A DNA stretch of 64,000 nt from Verpa conica (Eukaryota; Ascomycota; Pezizomycetes; Pezizales; Morchellaceae), in assembly GCA_033030425.1 (NCBI GenBank), contig JAUFSD010000019.1, positions 1,178,001-1,242,000 of the forward strand, written 5' to 3'. The notes under the pieces are model-generated. The model was not told the origin of the DNA and made no database searches. It saw only the letters and a list, made by a program, of their open reading frames with translations. A program made the position numbers and the translations under genes. Shown here one piece after another: positions 10,524 to 22,456 of this stretch (position 1 is the stretch's first letter; the number at the start of each line of letters is the position of its first letter).

Positions 10524-11478
10524 TTATTTCCTCCCTTTCTCCAAAAGCTCCTTTATCTTCTCCCTCGCACCGATCGGTTTTCTCTGCAGTAACTCCTCCG
10601 CAAGAGGATCTACTACATTCCCCTCGCCAGCAGCAAGTGCCTTGTAAATCGTCACAAACGTCTTGACAATTTTCTCGGTCTGTCCGGCCTTGAGCGCCGC
10701 CAGAACATAAGCCTCTTCCGATACCTCAAATGATAGCGGTTTGCCAGTGACCTCGGCAATGAGTCCGGCGATTTGCTTGAGGGTGAGTGTCGTAGGACCA
10801 GTCAGAAGCGCGACGGTGTTCCGGTATTCCTTGTTGGTGCTGAGGAGCATCTGGGCATTTGCTTCTGCGAGCTCCTCTCGTGAAATCCACGCTAACGGGC
10901 CATCGGCGGGCACAAGCACTTTGGTCGAATTAGGGGTCCAGTTAAGCATTATCGGAAAAGTCTCTGCATAAAACCCTTCACGGAGGATAGTATAGTTGAT
11001 TCCAGATCTATCAGGTGTGAGTATTAGCAAATTGGGAATCAGTTTCAAGATGGGCATTTTACCTTTTGATATACTCCTCAGTCTCTAAATGCAGCTGTTG
11101 AACCTCTGACACAGACTTATTCTCATAACCGCCGAGGCAGGAACTCGTGTAATAAACGATCCCAACGCCAGCTCTCTTGACGGCATCGATCGCGTTCTTG
11201 TGTTGCACAATCCGCTTCTCGTTATCAAAGACATCTGTCGAGATCAACAACACCTTTTCAGCGCCAGCGAACGCTTCCTCGAGAATGGCCGAATCATCGT
11301 CAAAGTCAGCATAACGGAATTCGATTCCTGTCGCTTTCAGGTCATCGGGTATGTTTCTAAGGTCTCTTGTTGTTCCGATAATCGTCTTTGGGGACTCGAG
11401 TTCGGCGTTGAATTTATGAAGGTACTTGAGGGTAGCACTACCCAGAGCACCGGTTGCACCTGTAACGACGATGCTCAT
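10524..11478 (-). CDS. NmrA-like / SDR-type NAD(P)-binding oxidoreductase, two exons
   Basis: Exons 11478-11063 and 11007-10524 are split by a 53-base intron (donor GTAAAATG, branch GCTAATAC, acceptor GATAG) inside an Arg codon, joining YIKR to SGINYTILREG. The joined protein is 299 residues. The N-terminal Rossmann motif VTGATGALG (residues 5-13) binds the dinucleotide. The rest (YYTSSCLGG, then INYTILREGFYAE) matches the atypical short-chain dehydrogenases of the NmrA / quinone-oxidoreductase-2 (QorB) group, usually about 285-300 residues and cytosolic. These either reduce quinones with NAD(P)H or act as redox sensors; I cannot tell which. Without the intron the gene looks like two adjacent ORFs, but the frame and the conserved junction show it is one. 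Confidence 0.9.
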
Positions 11479-14400
11479 TTTTGTTGTTATTGAAGCTTTG
11501 AAAAAAAAAAAGACACACAGAACCTGAAGTTGATGTTTTTGAGATTTGAATGAGGCGGGGGGGGGGGGTTTACTCTAAATATTTTTAGAAAAAACGGGAT
11601 TCGTGCGTTATTTAATACGGTACGTCAGTGTACGCAAGACATCGAAAAATTCCTGCAGGGTGTGGTGGTGTCTTCCATGTGGTGTGGTCCCTGCGCATGC
11701 GGGGTACTAAGTAATGTAACCAAGGTGCGGGGTATTATTGGAGAATTCATAAATTTCTACGAAATACTTTGGGAATAGTTTCAATTTGAAGTGTTAGGGT
11801 AGATATAATCCTTAATGTAGGTCTTAAGCTCGCTACTGGCAGTTCCTGAGGGCTAGGGCCGAGCGAGTGATCTTTTATGACCGACGGGTTGTGTCCTTGG
11901 TTTGTTACACGCGCCAGAGCCCTCTTGCAATATTGAGCTTATAAGGTAAAATGGCGCGATTGGTGTATCCATCACCCCCGAGGAACATTACGTACACGAA
12001 CGATATCGGATCCGATAGGGGCCGGTTACCACCCTAGCTCTATGTCGAGAACGGAATATCGAACATGAGCCATAAAATAATGATCCGGAGAGGAGAAATT
12101 CGTATAAACGTTTATCCCGGGCATGAACGAGGAATGAAATATAACCATATCATATGGGATTTCATCACTAGAATACGCTCCCTATTCGGGCATGTGTCCG
12201 GTCCACTCAAGTTATTGAGCCGGAGCAGCCTATCTTTGTTGCTGGCAAGACAACACGCACATATTCGACGTATATTGAAGCGCGTCTTACATATGTTTCG
12301 TACCAGACTCTAACAGCCAAGCCTGACCTCCGGAGAAACATCACAAAAAGTCACTCGGATAGTAGTCGTTAGGTGTAATGATTAATAAAACTTATGACAA
12401 AAGGACTAATAAGAATGATAACTGTTATATCGGCTTTAAAAAGAAATTAACTATTCAATATGTAATACTCGTATTGTGTTGCCGCGGATAAGCAGGGTTG
12501 GGCAGGACCGTTAGGAATGCATAATGTGGCTTGCAGTAGTGAGCGGGCTTTCTTCGGGCTTATATTTTTATTACCTTTCATACAAGACACTCTTAATATC
12601 TACGTGGCAAGAGAGCCCTGACAGCTCGAATCTCTTTTTTAGATTTCCTAGTCACAGACGATCACTCGTATATAGGTTTTTTTTTCTTCGCACTAAGCTC
12701 AACAAGCCGCATGCCAGCGCGTCAATCCGATGAATATAACAAATGATCTAGATATCTAGTACACATATACTTCACACAACCATAATGAAATATTATAGGC
12801 TGAAATGCATGAGTGCTTAAAGACTTTGCATCTTTTACCCGGGCTCCCCGGACAGGAGTGTTGTAGCGGAGGAATTTTTTTTCTTTCTTCTTACTGACGC
12901 GGTTATACTCCTCGTGTATGTACTCCTAACAGGCTAGAGACGGGTATCTGTTTTCGATCATCATGAAATATGGTGTGTATGTGTGTGTTGGCTTTGATAT
13001 GATCAATAAGGGTACATGTGGGTTTTTTTTTTCCTGATGTTCTTTGCGATTTCTATTGCTTGGCGATCATGTAACATAGGTCAACCCTAACCCTGGTCCG
13101 CGGTTCCCACCGGAGGTGTGTTGTTACTCCCACCAAAAAAAAAATCTGTGGACTCTGATGAATCAAGAAAGTCGACTTGCATGGTGGATAAAAAAGATAT
13201 ATAGAAGAGATTGACCTGTGACTCACTATTTCTCCATGTGATAACTTGCAGGTGCCTTTTTTTTTCCCCTACCGCCTCAGACCACCAAGAAGGTGGGACC
13301 GACCTTAAATTACAATCGGATCTGTGTCCTAGCTGTGACGCTAATGATCCCCCGATTATAAAAACCCCGTAATTTGGCTCAGCCATCATACGAATCTATT
13401 TATCGATGAGCTGTTCTTTTGTTAGACAGCATACGTGTGTGAGTCTAAGATGAAACAAAATCATGCGTGGTTTTTTACGAGGCGAATCATAGTCCATGAA
13501 GAATGATATCATATCTAAATTAACTATAATTACCAACACAGCCATAGTGACACAAGGGGGGAGGGGGGATAGTCGTCTTTCTCGATTATATCGCGGAGGA
13601 GAATCAAAGTCATGTCATCATAATACAGGAGACCTATATTATCTCAAAAGTCTCAAAAGTGGGCTTGGACGACCGACCCCCCCGTGCCAATAATAGGAAG
13701 AAAATAAGAGTCACCAAAGAAAACAGACTAGTAACGTAGTCATCTTTTAAGTATTTGAATATACCCCCCCTTATCTAGCAATAATATCCCTAGTTTTAAT
13801 AGAAATTAGTATGACCTTTAGTGTGTGACCTGCTCGTATGCGTCTAAGATATCTTAGAATCACATGTAAGTGTATTTGTGTGATTCTGCTCTCTTAATAC
13901 TTACATTATGGTTTAGTGTGAGTGACCCGCTATACATGCAGCCTTACTATCATCTTACACTTCCACTCCCCCCTCAATAATTGTACTTCCTGACCCGCAT
14001 ATTCATTATCTCGCATCACCGACAGAATCAGTTACTGAAATTAGGGCCTAATCTATGAAAGAAACTAGATTAATGGTTTGATGATAGATACAGCCTTAGG
14101 GCTTTTCCGGAACCCCATGTATTCTTTCCGACTTAAACCTTTTCAATAACCTATCATGTGATCCTAGAACAAGTGAATATCAATTGAAATACCTACATAT
14201 ATTACTAAATAGAGTGTTATAAGCTGTAACGAACTGGGAAGCAACCTAGAATTAAATCTAACAATGCGGCAGCAATCCCGTGCTATTGTTTTGTAATAAT
14301 ATATATATAATCTCCGGAGTTATGTAATTACTCATATACACATAAAATAACCAATAAACTTACCTATTAATTATCACTCTTTACAAATACTAGATTCTTA

Positions 14401-15805
14401 CTTTAAGAACATGTGGTATAATATGTCCGACCGTGCTCATATATACGCTCTAGAGGGTTATGCGAGAAAGTTCAGAGGATGTGAATATCTGAGAACGATG
14501 ATCATATTGCAATAGAGACAAAAGCATCTAGTCATAAGTACATAGTTATTATATGAAAAAAACAATAAATATAGACCTGGAAGTATTTTCTTTACCACTT
14601 TCTATTAATAGTATCCCATCACCAATGTTCCTCCGCTCATGTAAGTATATTTAAGTCACGTGATCTGATGCCCTTCAGTCACGCGCAGATCAAGATAAAC
14701 GATTTAAATTCATGACTAAGACGGTCAGTTGTAAAAAAACTTCAACGCCTAGTCTTAGAATTGAGGAATAAAAGATTATTATCGCCTATGTACCGGTAAC
14801 CACGACTCTAAGTACTTCATCTAGTGTCGACGGAAATAGATATCTGTCGTGGAAAAACAGCTAGTGTCTGTCATTGATATCCACTACTAAGACTATCCAT
14901 CAGCTGATGATAATGACAAGCTCGATAGACAGATAGAATCATAGTAGATTGAGTATCCAGCGACCTTCGCTCCAAGGCATCAAATTTTCATCCGCATATC
15001 CTCTTGTAGATCTCCAAGCTCTGCTAATATTTGTATCCCGTTGTAGGAAGCAGGAATATCGGAACTATGTGTACCCCCAATCCCTCGAATACCGATCAAC
15101 ATATATTATGAGGGTCGATATGCTGCACTGTATGGGTAAAGTTTATTTTACATAAATTCCCATTACCTATAAGAATATCGAGTCTTTGGCTCTGGGTGTA
15201 TTCTTATAGAAATTCTCTGTTATAGTGGTACCGGGTTCGGTCCCAGGAGTGAGGTGTAAAGATCAGCGGACTATCTTATCTTATATGCTACACCGACTCT
15301 AGTGTTAGGTGAGTATTGACGCTGCCAACCCCAGTACCTGTCCTAGCTAGGAGCTACAAGGATACTCGGAATCATTTCCCAAGTGTAGATGCTATACGTA
15401 GGTGCTATACCCTATGTAATCAGGTTGTTCCAGCTCCATACACCTAGGGGTAAAAAACAAAGAAAGTCTATTACATAAAAGTTGAGCTCTTACATGTAGT
15501 TATCATAGTACATGTAGTTGCTATATATTTTTACCCCTCTACAAAAACACCAACGTAAATTACCATGTGATATAAAGTAATTCTATATTGACAATACAGA
15601 ACTTACAGTTACATAAATTGGAACTGTCTGTATATATTAGCCAGAACCAAAAGCAATATATCCCTATGTATTGTTCCATGCTTACATGTATACATGCCCA
15701 GGTACTTCTGCCCTATTATATCCTCTACTCCAAATAGAGACCCCCTTACTCGCTAAAACTACAAATTTCCCTGAATTGACCCAAACTTAAAACTAACCAG
15801 ATAGG
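11479..15805. other. AT-rich intergenic stretch, 4.3 kb
   Basis: No supported gene. ORFs are short and their translations look random. Bases 13000-15800 are markedly AT-rich. Small inverted repeats occur (for example 13856-13887 and 15446-15538), suggesting decayed non-autonomous elements. A short CCCTAACCCT near 13084 is too brief to be telomeric. Confidence 0.5.
15446..15538. repeat. Small inverted-repeat (foldback) fragment
   Basis: An 11-base perfect inverted repeat, AGGGGTAAAAA at 15446-15456 and its complement at 15528-15538, brackets a 93-base AT-rich piece. Inside it TACATGTAGTT occurs twice in direct orientation (near 15491 and 15509). No target duplication is evident, so this may be a decayed miniature element or chance. 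Confidence 0.35.
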
Positions 15806-16522
15806 CTATTGTTTTAGTAGACGGACAATAGTTTCAGCGTCGTCTAGCAAGCGATTAAGGAAGTAGTTAGAATCCCTATGTTGCTGCCAATACTCTCTCC
15901 TGATTCTCAAAGTCACCTCACCAAGTGAGATAAGCCAATCTAACCTGCGAATACGCTCCATTGACTCGCAGTAGACGCATTCTACCCACACACAAAGATC
16001 CAAGTAGATTCTTAAACTCTTAAATATGTCCTTAAAGATGGTGACCCAATCCTTGTGACAGGGCTCGAGGTGTGCCCCGCTATTCTCGTGCATTTTTTCA
16101 TCATTATACTCCCCCCCTTCTTTGTCTGTATATTCGAGTGTATAGTAGTGGTAAGGTATCCATATGTTGTACTCTTCTGCGTGGTTTATGAGGGACCGTG
16201 CGGCATATATACACTTCTTGGCATGCCAGATACGGGCTAATGCTCGTAAGGCATATGTCACTCCGCGGTTTTTAATTGCTTCAGAGCAGACCCTGCATAT
16301 AGGGAATGATTTCCTGCTGGTATGCACTATATTCTGCTGTTCCTGGGATAGTGGCATTCGTTGTGTAGTAATGATGTATGTACTAAAGAAAGGTTTATAT
16401 GGTTTTATGAATCTAAGATTAATCTTGGGTCCGAAAAATCGGTTTTCCTGAATACTCATAAGCTCAATATAAGATGGATGTCGCTTCATATATAAAAAAC
16501 TAAACTGAAAGACATAACTCAC
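15806..16522 (-). CDS. Orphan protein of unknown function
   Basis: Open frame of 238 residues from the first Met, or 183 residues from the Met at 16357 (MPLSQEQQN), which begins a more protein-like, charged and helical sequence and is the likelier start. Two Cys pairs stand out: CRVC, and CVWVECVYC further on. Other features are HAKKCIYAARSLINHAEEYN and a basic, helical C-terminus ending in LLDDAETIVRLLKQ. I recognise no family. It sits alone between an AT-rich desert and the next gene. It could be a lineage-specific gene, an exon of a larger gene, or the relic of a mobile element. Confidence 0.45.
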   Translation of the reverse strand: MSYVFQFSFLYMKRHPSYIELMSIQENRFFGPKINLRFIKPYKPFFSTYIITTQRMPLSQEQQNIVHTSRKSFPICRVCSEAIKNRGVTYALRALARIWHAKKCIYAARSLINHAEEYNIWIPYHYYTLEYTDKEGGEYNDEKMHENSGAHLEPCHKDWVTIFKDIFKSLRIYLDLCVWVECVYCESMERIRRLDWLISLGEVTLRIRREYWQQHRDSNYFLNRLLDDAETIVRLLKQ

Positions 16523-17031
16523 AAATTTGATGTTTCATAGCTATGTGCATATGTAGAAAAGCAAGTATAAGAGAGATCACCCTGCAGATGGTGAGATCGC
16601 AGGATCTAACGTAGAGGGAGAGATATTTCTAGAAGATATTGAGGCGCCTAGAATAAAGAGAATTATTTATTGTTATGTACTTTACCGACTAGCATCCATT
16701 ATTCTTACAAGCTTTTCTGGTACCTTGGGTCCCCTTTTTCTTGTGCGCCTAATTTTGGGTAAACCGTCTCTCCTTTTACTTTATCTCTTTACTGTTCGAG
16801 TGTTTTCTTAAAATCTTTCTTAGACTCCAAGATTCCTACAACTATCAAAGGCGGCATTTTCAGTTCAAGTTAAGTGGCAGTGACTTTAATAGTGACGTAG
16901 CAAATAAAAGCACAAATTCATTGTTACAGTGTTATCTCAATTCTTACTAGCGCCCTCATGCAGATTCCAGTCAACGCGTCTCCCCTCCTTTGTCCCCAAC
17001 GCGTCTCCCCCGCTAAGCAGGTACCCCAACG
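16523..17031. other. Intergenic, promoter region of the 17032 gene
   Basis: About 500 bases, T-rich at 16700-16830 (pyrimidine-rich, typical of fungal promoters). Its right end, C-rich just before the ATG at 17032, is the likely leader of the plus-strand gene. Confidence 0.5.
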
Positions 17032-19529
17032 ATGTCGAACCCCAACTTCATTATCAACGATTCGGAAGCAGAATCTGACGGTGGCATTGCCGATGAGACT
17101 CAATTCCACTCGGCTGAGGTTGCCCCCATTCCTCCGGGACCCTCCTACGAGCCAAGCGGGTATCAAGCCCTCCCTGCAAGTGGTGGTATTTGGTCCCACT
17201 TCCCTAGAATCTTACCTACGTATACAAGACTAACGCCTATCCTATAGAGATCCGGAGAAAAGAGATCGATGAAGCCCATGCAGCACTCCTCTCGACTGGC
17301 ACCCTAGATTCACCAACTCCAGCAGACCCACCCTCTGCGAATCCGAAAGCGAAGCGACGGCAAACAACGCACGGCAGACTAGAAGGTAGCAGAGAGCAAG
17401 ATGTGTATTCTTTTAATGCTTCGGAAGGCGAAGAGTTCAACCCTGATTCGGAGAGCAAGAAACGCAAGCGGCCATCCTCCGAGAAGAAACCTACCCGCAA
17501 AAAAAGGGACGGTGAGGATGAGGACAGTGATTACGGTGAGGGAGCAAGATCTAGTAAGAAAACAGCTAAGCGGTCAAAATCTGCTGGCCTTGCAGTTATA
17601 GATCTTCTTAACGATTCCTCGGGAGATGACTGGCAACCCAACGCGGCCAAGCTTATTACGTCAGGCAAAAAATCTACAAGAAACAATACAAGTGATGCGG
17701 AACTACTTGCGCCACTCCCGAAACATAAAAGGAAACCTAGGGAATCTACAAAAACGACTGCTTACTACGACTCACAACAGCTCGACGGAAACCTCACACT
17801 CGAATTCAGCTCGGTTGATACCCACAGTACTGAAGTTCAAGTTGCCGGAACAGGATTAGTCCCTCCGACACCGCAGAACTTCATGGTAGATCTCACGAAA
17901 AATGACCTCATTCTACCCTCTGAGCGCCGCGCTGAATACGATCCCATCTCCCCAGGGTATTCGGCAGACGAATTACCCGTAAACCTACCCGGTACCAATG
18001 GCGTCTACAATACTCCAGACCTACGCAGCACAATTCCAGATCCACCAAATGATCCTTCATTACTACCGTCACAGGCTATGATTCAACAACTGAATTCACA
18101 TACAGCAGAGATAGCTCCACTAGCAACTGCATCTGTAGCCTCTGACAGCCCGTTATCGTCCCTGCAGAATAGTCCCCCTAGAGAAGTCCCTGTGGCTAAA
18201 AAGCCGCGTAAAGAGAAAAAACGCGCCGCGACGGACAATTTCCTCGAGTTCACAGAAGATAATGGTTTTGGTAGTTTCCCCATCGCCTCGGAATGGCGTG
18301 CAGCAAAAGGAAAAGCGAGGCAAGGGATTGCACAAGCTACACCCGCAGTGAGAAGCAAAACACTGAACGACCTTGACGCTGAATCTGATGGTGACGATAC
18401 CTGGGCTGGCGACGGGAAAGCTGCAAAGAAAAAGAAGAAACCTGCGGCGAAGAAGCGAAAGTCTACAGTGAACGAAGACTCGATAGGAGAGGGTGGAGAG
18501 ACACAGAAACCAAAGCCAAAGAGAAAGAAAGGTAAACCAATTGAGACTCTAGTGATCACGGACTCAGAAGACGAGTTATCTGGCCCCGGTATAGGACGGT
18601 CAGGTACTATCCAAGTTGCTGGTACCGCAGATATGATTGCTCCCCCGGAAGCGGCAAACAACCCAAATTCAAAATTAAGTATCAACACCCTAAATCCTCT
18701 AACATCTACGAATGACCTCCTGGGGACAATCGCGGTTAGCAACTCTCTGCTAGACGAGGACCATCTATTATCCGAACAAAAGCAACCTAAAGCCAAGAAA
18801 TTGCATAAATGGCAACAACTCACTAAGAATACTGTTGCTGATGGCGAAGATAGCGCTCCTCCTGAGGCTTCAGTAGTGAAAGATACTCTTCCATCTCCCA
18901 TTGCTGAGACAGAGCCGGAGATACAAGAACCGACGACAAAAACAATAAAGAAGCAAAATACAGCACAAAGGAGAAAGAGCAAGAAGGATGAATCTGAGGA
19001 GGAAGACTGGACTGGAGATCCCGAGCCTGCTAAGAAGAAGAAGGAAGTCAAGCCTAAGACTCCACGTGTGACTAAGAAAGCTGCTGCTGCCGCGGCAGTG
19101 AAAGAGGCAAAGGAACAGGTGATATTATCAGCTGAGACAGTTAAAGCTTCTGATGAGGAGGATAATCTTGCCCCGGTAGCTATAGTTGAGCCAGACCCTA
19201 TACCAACGCTAGATACGAAGGCACCCGCAAAGAAAGAACCTAAGCTCTCTAAAGCGGCAGCAAAGAAAGCCAAGACACAAAGGGAGAAAGAGAAGGCAGA
19301 GGTAGAGGTAGAAACAGAAGAGTCAGCCGCTGGAGAGGACGAGAAGAAGGTCACACCCACCCCTACGTTAGAAGCTAAGCCAGAGCCACCACCGCAGACA
19401 CCGTCAAAGAAGTTAACGGAGAAGGCGAAGACACCGCATAGTCCTATTAATAAGGGGCCAGTTAAATTTAGAGTCGGATTAAGTAGGAGGGCACATATTG
19501 AACCATTGTTGAAGATAGTTCGGAAGTAA
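17032..19529 (+). CDS. Low-complexity nuclear-type protein with SIM-like motifs, two exons
   Basis: Exon 17032-17179 joins exon 17248-19529 across a 68-base intron (branch CTAAC, acceptor CTATAG; the donor GTGGTG is weak but the only one in phase). Product 809 residues, mostly disordered, rich in Lys, Glu, Ser, Pro and Ala, with nuclear-localisation-like clusters (SKKRKR; KKKKKPAAKKRK). Hydrophobic-acidic motifs resembling SUMO-interaction motifs recur: FIINDSEAE (residues 6-14), AVIDLLNDSSGDD (165-177), LVITDSEDE (484-492), and perhaps MVDLTKND near 262. The C-terminus FRVGLSRRAHIEPLLKIVRK is the best conserved part: I recall a similar ending in uncharacterised ascomycete proteins. A chromatin or DNA-repair role is inference only. 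A long antisense ORF (18083-19360) is a codon-bias shadow. Confidence 0.85.
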
Positions 19530-20518
19530 GGATTTATTGCTGGAGGGTCTTATCTTTGTTTAATTTATCTCCTACTTAATTTTATTTCTAGGTAGAGGGA
19601 GTTCTTGCTATGAGATGCATTACACTTCTTACTCCTGTAGAGCTATGTTGGACATGGAGTCTTTTGCAATTTGGTAAATATACTTTTAGGCGTCTTCTGG
19701 ATATCTTACTGTTCTAAATATACCTTAAATACATTCTTAGGCTCGTCTCTTTAATACTGTTTGCTTAATCGTTGCTACTGTTTATATAAACTGGGATAGA
19801 AACAAAAACCTCAGTTTCCGCCGCTCTTTTCCTTATCGTTATGATTTGCGGCTTTTTTTTGTAGGCCAACAGGAGGAGGCCTGACTGGCGTTAGTTGGGC
19901 TTTCTTCTGCTGCGTAGTACGGGTACCATAGCCTCAGGACTACATGTATTATAATCAATCAATGAATGAATATAGTGTCTATGAATGAAGAAAACAAAAA
20001 ATAAAGTATTCACAAAGTATCACTCGACTATATAAGGCTAGAAGCAGAGACATACAACCTCTAGTAAAAAGTCCAAGGAATTTGAAGCTCTATATCTCAG
20101 CTCTTGGTTAGCTATTCACGTCCTCCACAGGATTTTAGCGATGGTATTGGCCTAAGTGTCCTTGTCTGTGACTCTTGTTTCCCAGCGCTCAAGAGACGAT
20201 AACTCGCAATTAACCCGGGACCCCCGTGAACCACAAAGCTTACTAGAGTCGCTTAGGGTAGCCGTGAAATTATACTGGCACCTAAGAGTGATAGTGCTAG
20301 AATTTAAAGACACATGGAAGGAATACCTATAGACCTTATGTGAGAATCGAAGCACCAACGCACTTTCAGGAAACTATTTGTTATTCTACTGTTCTACAAG
20401 ACGACTACAAAGATAAAAGAAACACCAATAGCGCAAAGGGTCAAGCAGTAACCTTAAGATTTGCAATATTATACGTTGCTAAACTTACCCAAATCCTACT
20501 ATAGCAACCACATTTTGT
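19530..20518. other. Intergenic downstream of the 17032 gene
   Basis: T-rich 3' flank, then AT-rich sequence with no supported gene. The left target-site copy of the MITE at 20519 ends this stretch. Confidence 0.5.
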
Positions 20519-20903
20519 CAGTGTGGTCCACGAGGCCGCTCGAGGCGGGGTAGGGAGGGGGAGGTGGCCCCGAGCCGTCTCGGCTTTATAGACCTCTGGT
20601 ATTGGCCTCACCTTGGATTTTAGGAGTCTTGAGGCATAGAACTATTTTTAGTAATAAAATCTGAGTGCTAGTTCTAAAAATGAATAGTATTATTCCCACT
20701 AGTTATAAAAAAAAAATCTCTATATCTAATTTCCCTCTACTTCTGCCTTCCATTTCTCGATTTCAGGCCAGCTTAACCAGCTTTCAACTAGAATAACAAA
20801 CTACTATAGTGGGTGACCTGTTTTGCTGCTACCAGGGTCTATAATTTCTTTTAAAATTTATTACCATTTACCTCGAGGCGCCTCGGCCTCGTGGACCACA
20901 CTG
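20519..20903. mobile_element. hAT-like miniature inverted-repeat element (MITE), 385 bp
   Basis: Perfect 20-base terminal inverted repeats, CAGTGTGGTCCACGAGGCCG, begin at 20519 and end at 20903. The flanks are near-identical 8-base target copies: cattttgt (20511-20518) and cattttat (20904-20911), 7 of 8 matching. An 8-base duplication plus termini starting CAGTG fits the hAT superfamily. Inside each terminus is a further GC-rich subterminal segment with CTCGAGGCG-type motifs. The element is too short for a transposase and has no meaningful ORF, so it is non-autonomous and needs a hAT transposase elsewhere. Confidence 0.75.
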
Positions 20904-22306
20904 CATTTTATATGCAAAAGCATCAAACAGGTATTACTCAACAGCCACAATAGCTATAAGTACAACCCTACTCACCAAACCCCCAGGGCAATAACACTTT
21001 TTACTTGAGTCTAGCCTCCAAAGTGGGGCCTTTAATTGGACGCTGTTGTGGACGTTTTGTTTGATAGTGAGGTCAATACTCGGGTAATTCAGCAACGTAC
21101 AATATCTGGTCTTACTTATATTTTCCTAGGCTTTTGGAGTGTCTAGTTTTCGTGGGATTTTTCTAGTGCCACTATTATAAAGTCTCGATCCTTTACTAGA
21201 TACTTAAATGACAATTCTATGACCGAGTCATTCAGTAGTATATTATGATGCCTTATTACTATTCTTTTAGTACTAACTGACCCAGACGTGCTCATAGAGT
21301 GTGTTAAGGCTCCTTTACGCCGATTGATGTGAAGCTATTCGGCCTACTAAACTGTGTCTTGATGAGAACATTACACTTACTCTAAAAAACTACAAAGAAA
21401 CTATAAATAACGTCAATTAAGATACGCCGATCTGTTTATCACGATAAACTTCTCTTTACCGAAAAATATCTTTACCTCAGGGGTTTTTAAATGACAGAAA
21501 ACATCCCCCTCATTCATAGATATAAGAAGATTTACAAGGTAGCCGAATTATGTTTTAATACCGAATATTACACTGCAGTACCTGTTCTTGAACCTTCAAG
21601 CAGAAGCAAGAGAGTTCAAGCTCGTTGAGACAATTCTTGACTACAATCAACCATCAAGAAGCAAGACTAGAAGAGAAGCAGAAGGAGATCCGAGAGATCA
21701 AACCTATATTAGAGCGCCCCGTAGGCGCCTCCAAAGTTTTCTATAATATTTTATCTAATGGTTATTGCGCTTAGACCCCCGAGATAATTTTATTTATGAG
21801 ACTTATCACCAACACGGTCCGAAAGGCCGTCCCAGGTGTACATACTACACTCCACTAAAAAGCAAAAAGTGAGAATCTCTAACGAGTTCTGTTGCTTTGC
21901 CAACACGCGTACGCTGCTAGTTTAAAGAAGCCTATAAGTCAGGACTTAGATTCAAAATAGTTATCCATACCGTATAGAGTTGAAGAAACCTACGAGTCAT
22001 AAAAGTATCAAAGACAAAGGTGCACGAGAAGCATTTGAAGAATTACCTCACTTCACAACTAGAACGTAGATCGACGTACGTATACCGATTGTCTTAAATA
22101 TATACGGTAGTTAATGAAGACATAAGATCTGATAGACAGGGGTGGGATCCCTAGAAGGTTAGTCTAAGTCCAGTGTATTATATAGGCAAGGTTGCTGCAG
22201 GACGAGTAAGGTTTTCTTTTTTTTAGCCCCTAGCTCCTTGTATGACTGTTCCTAGGATCACAAAACGCTTCGCCTTTGTGCAGTTGGTCCTGAGAAATTT
22301 GACATC

Positions 22307-22456
22307 TTATCATGTTCCATAATTCATGAGTCTTTTTTCCCCGGACACTTGGTATATCGAGCAGGAATGTGACTGTCTCCACAGAATAATTTTTTTGGTA
22401 CTGTCTGAACTATACCGTTCGACCTTTTTATGGTGGAGGAACTTATGGCGGCTTAC
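22307..22456. repeat. Diverged dispersed repeat, copy A
   Basis: Matches copy B (24486-24625) in direct orientation, with shared blocks such as TAATTCAT, TATCGAG, GTCTCC, TTCGACC and ATGGCGGCTT. In the best aligned first half the differences are mostly transitions (C/T or G/A), with the more G/C-rich state in this copy. The minus strand holds a 74-codon ORF across the repeat that is interrupted in copy B, suggesting a decayed coding part of a transposon. Confidence 0.6.

Noticed and set aside
10524..11057. Separate gene starting MPILKLIPNLL
   Set aside because: This Met lies in the intron of the NmrA-like gene; splicing joins the two ORFs in phase.
13084..13095. CCCTAACCCT, telomere-like
   Set aside because: Under two repeat units; not a telomeric array.
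18083..19360. 425-codon antisense ORF over the 17032 gene
   Set aside because: Ser/Phe/Ala-rich translation mirrors the Lys/Glu-rich codons of the sense gene; a codon-bias shadow.
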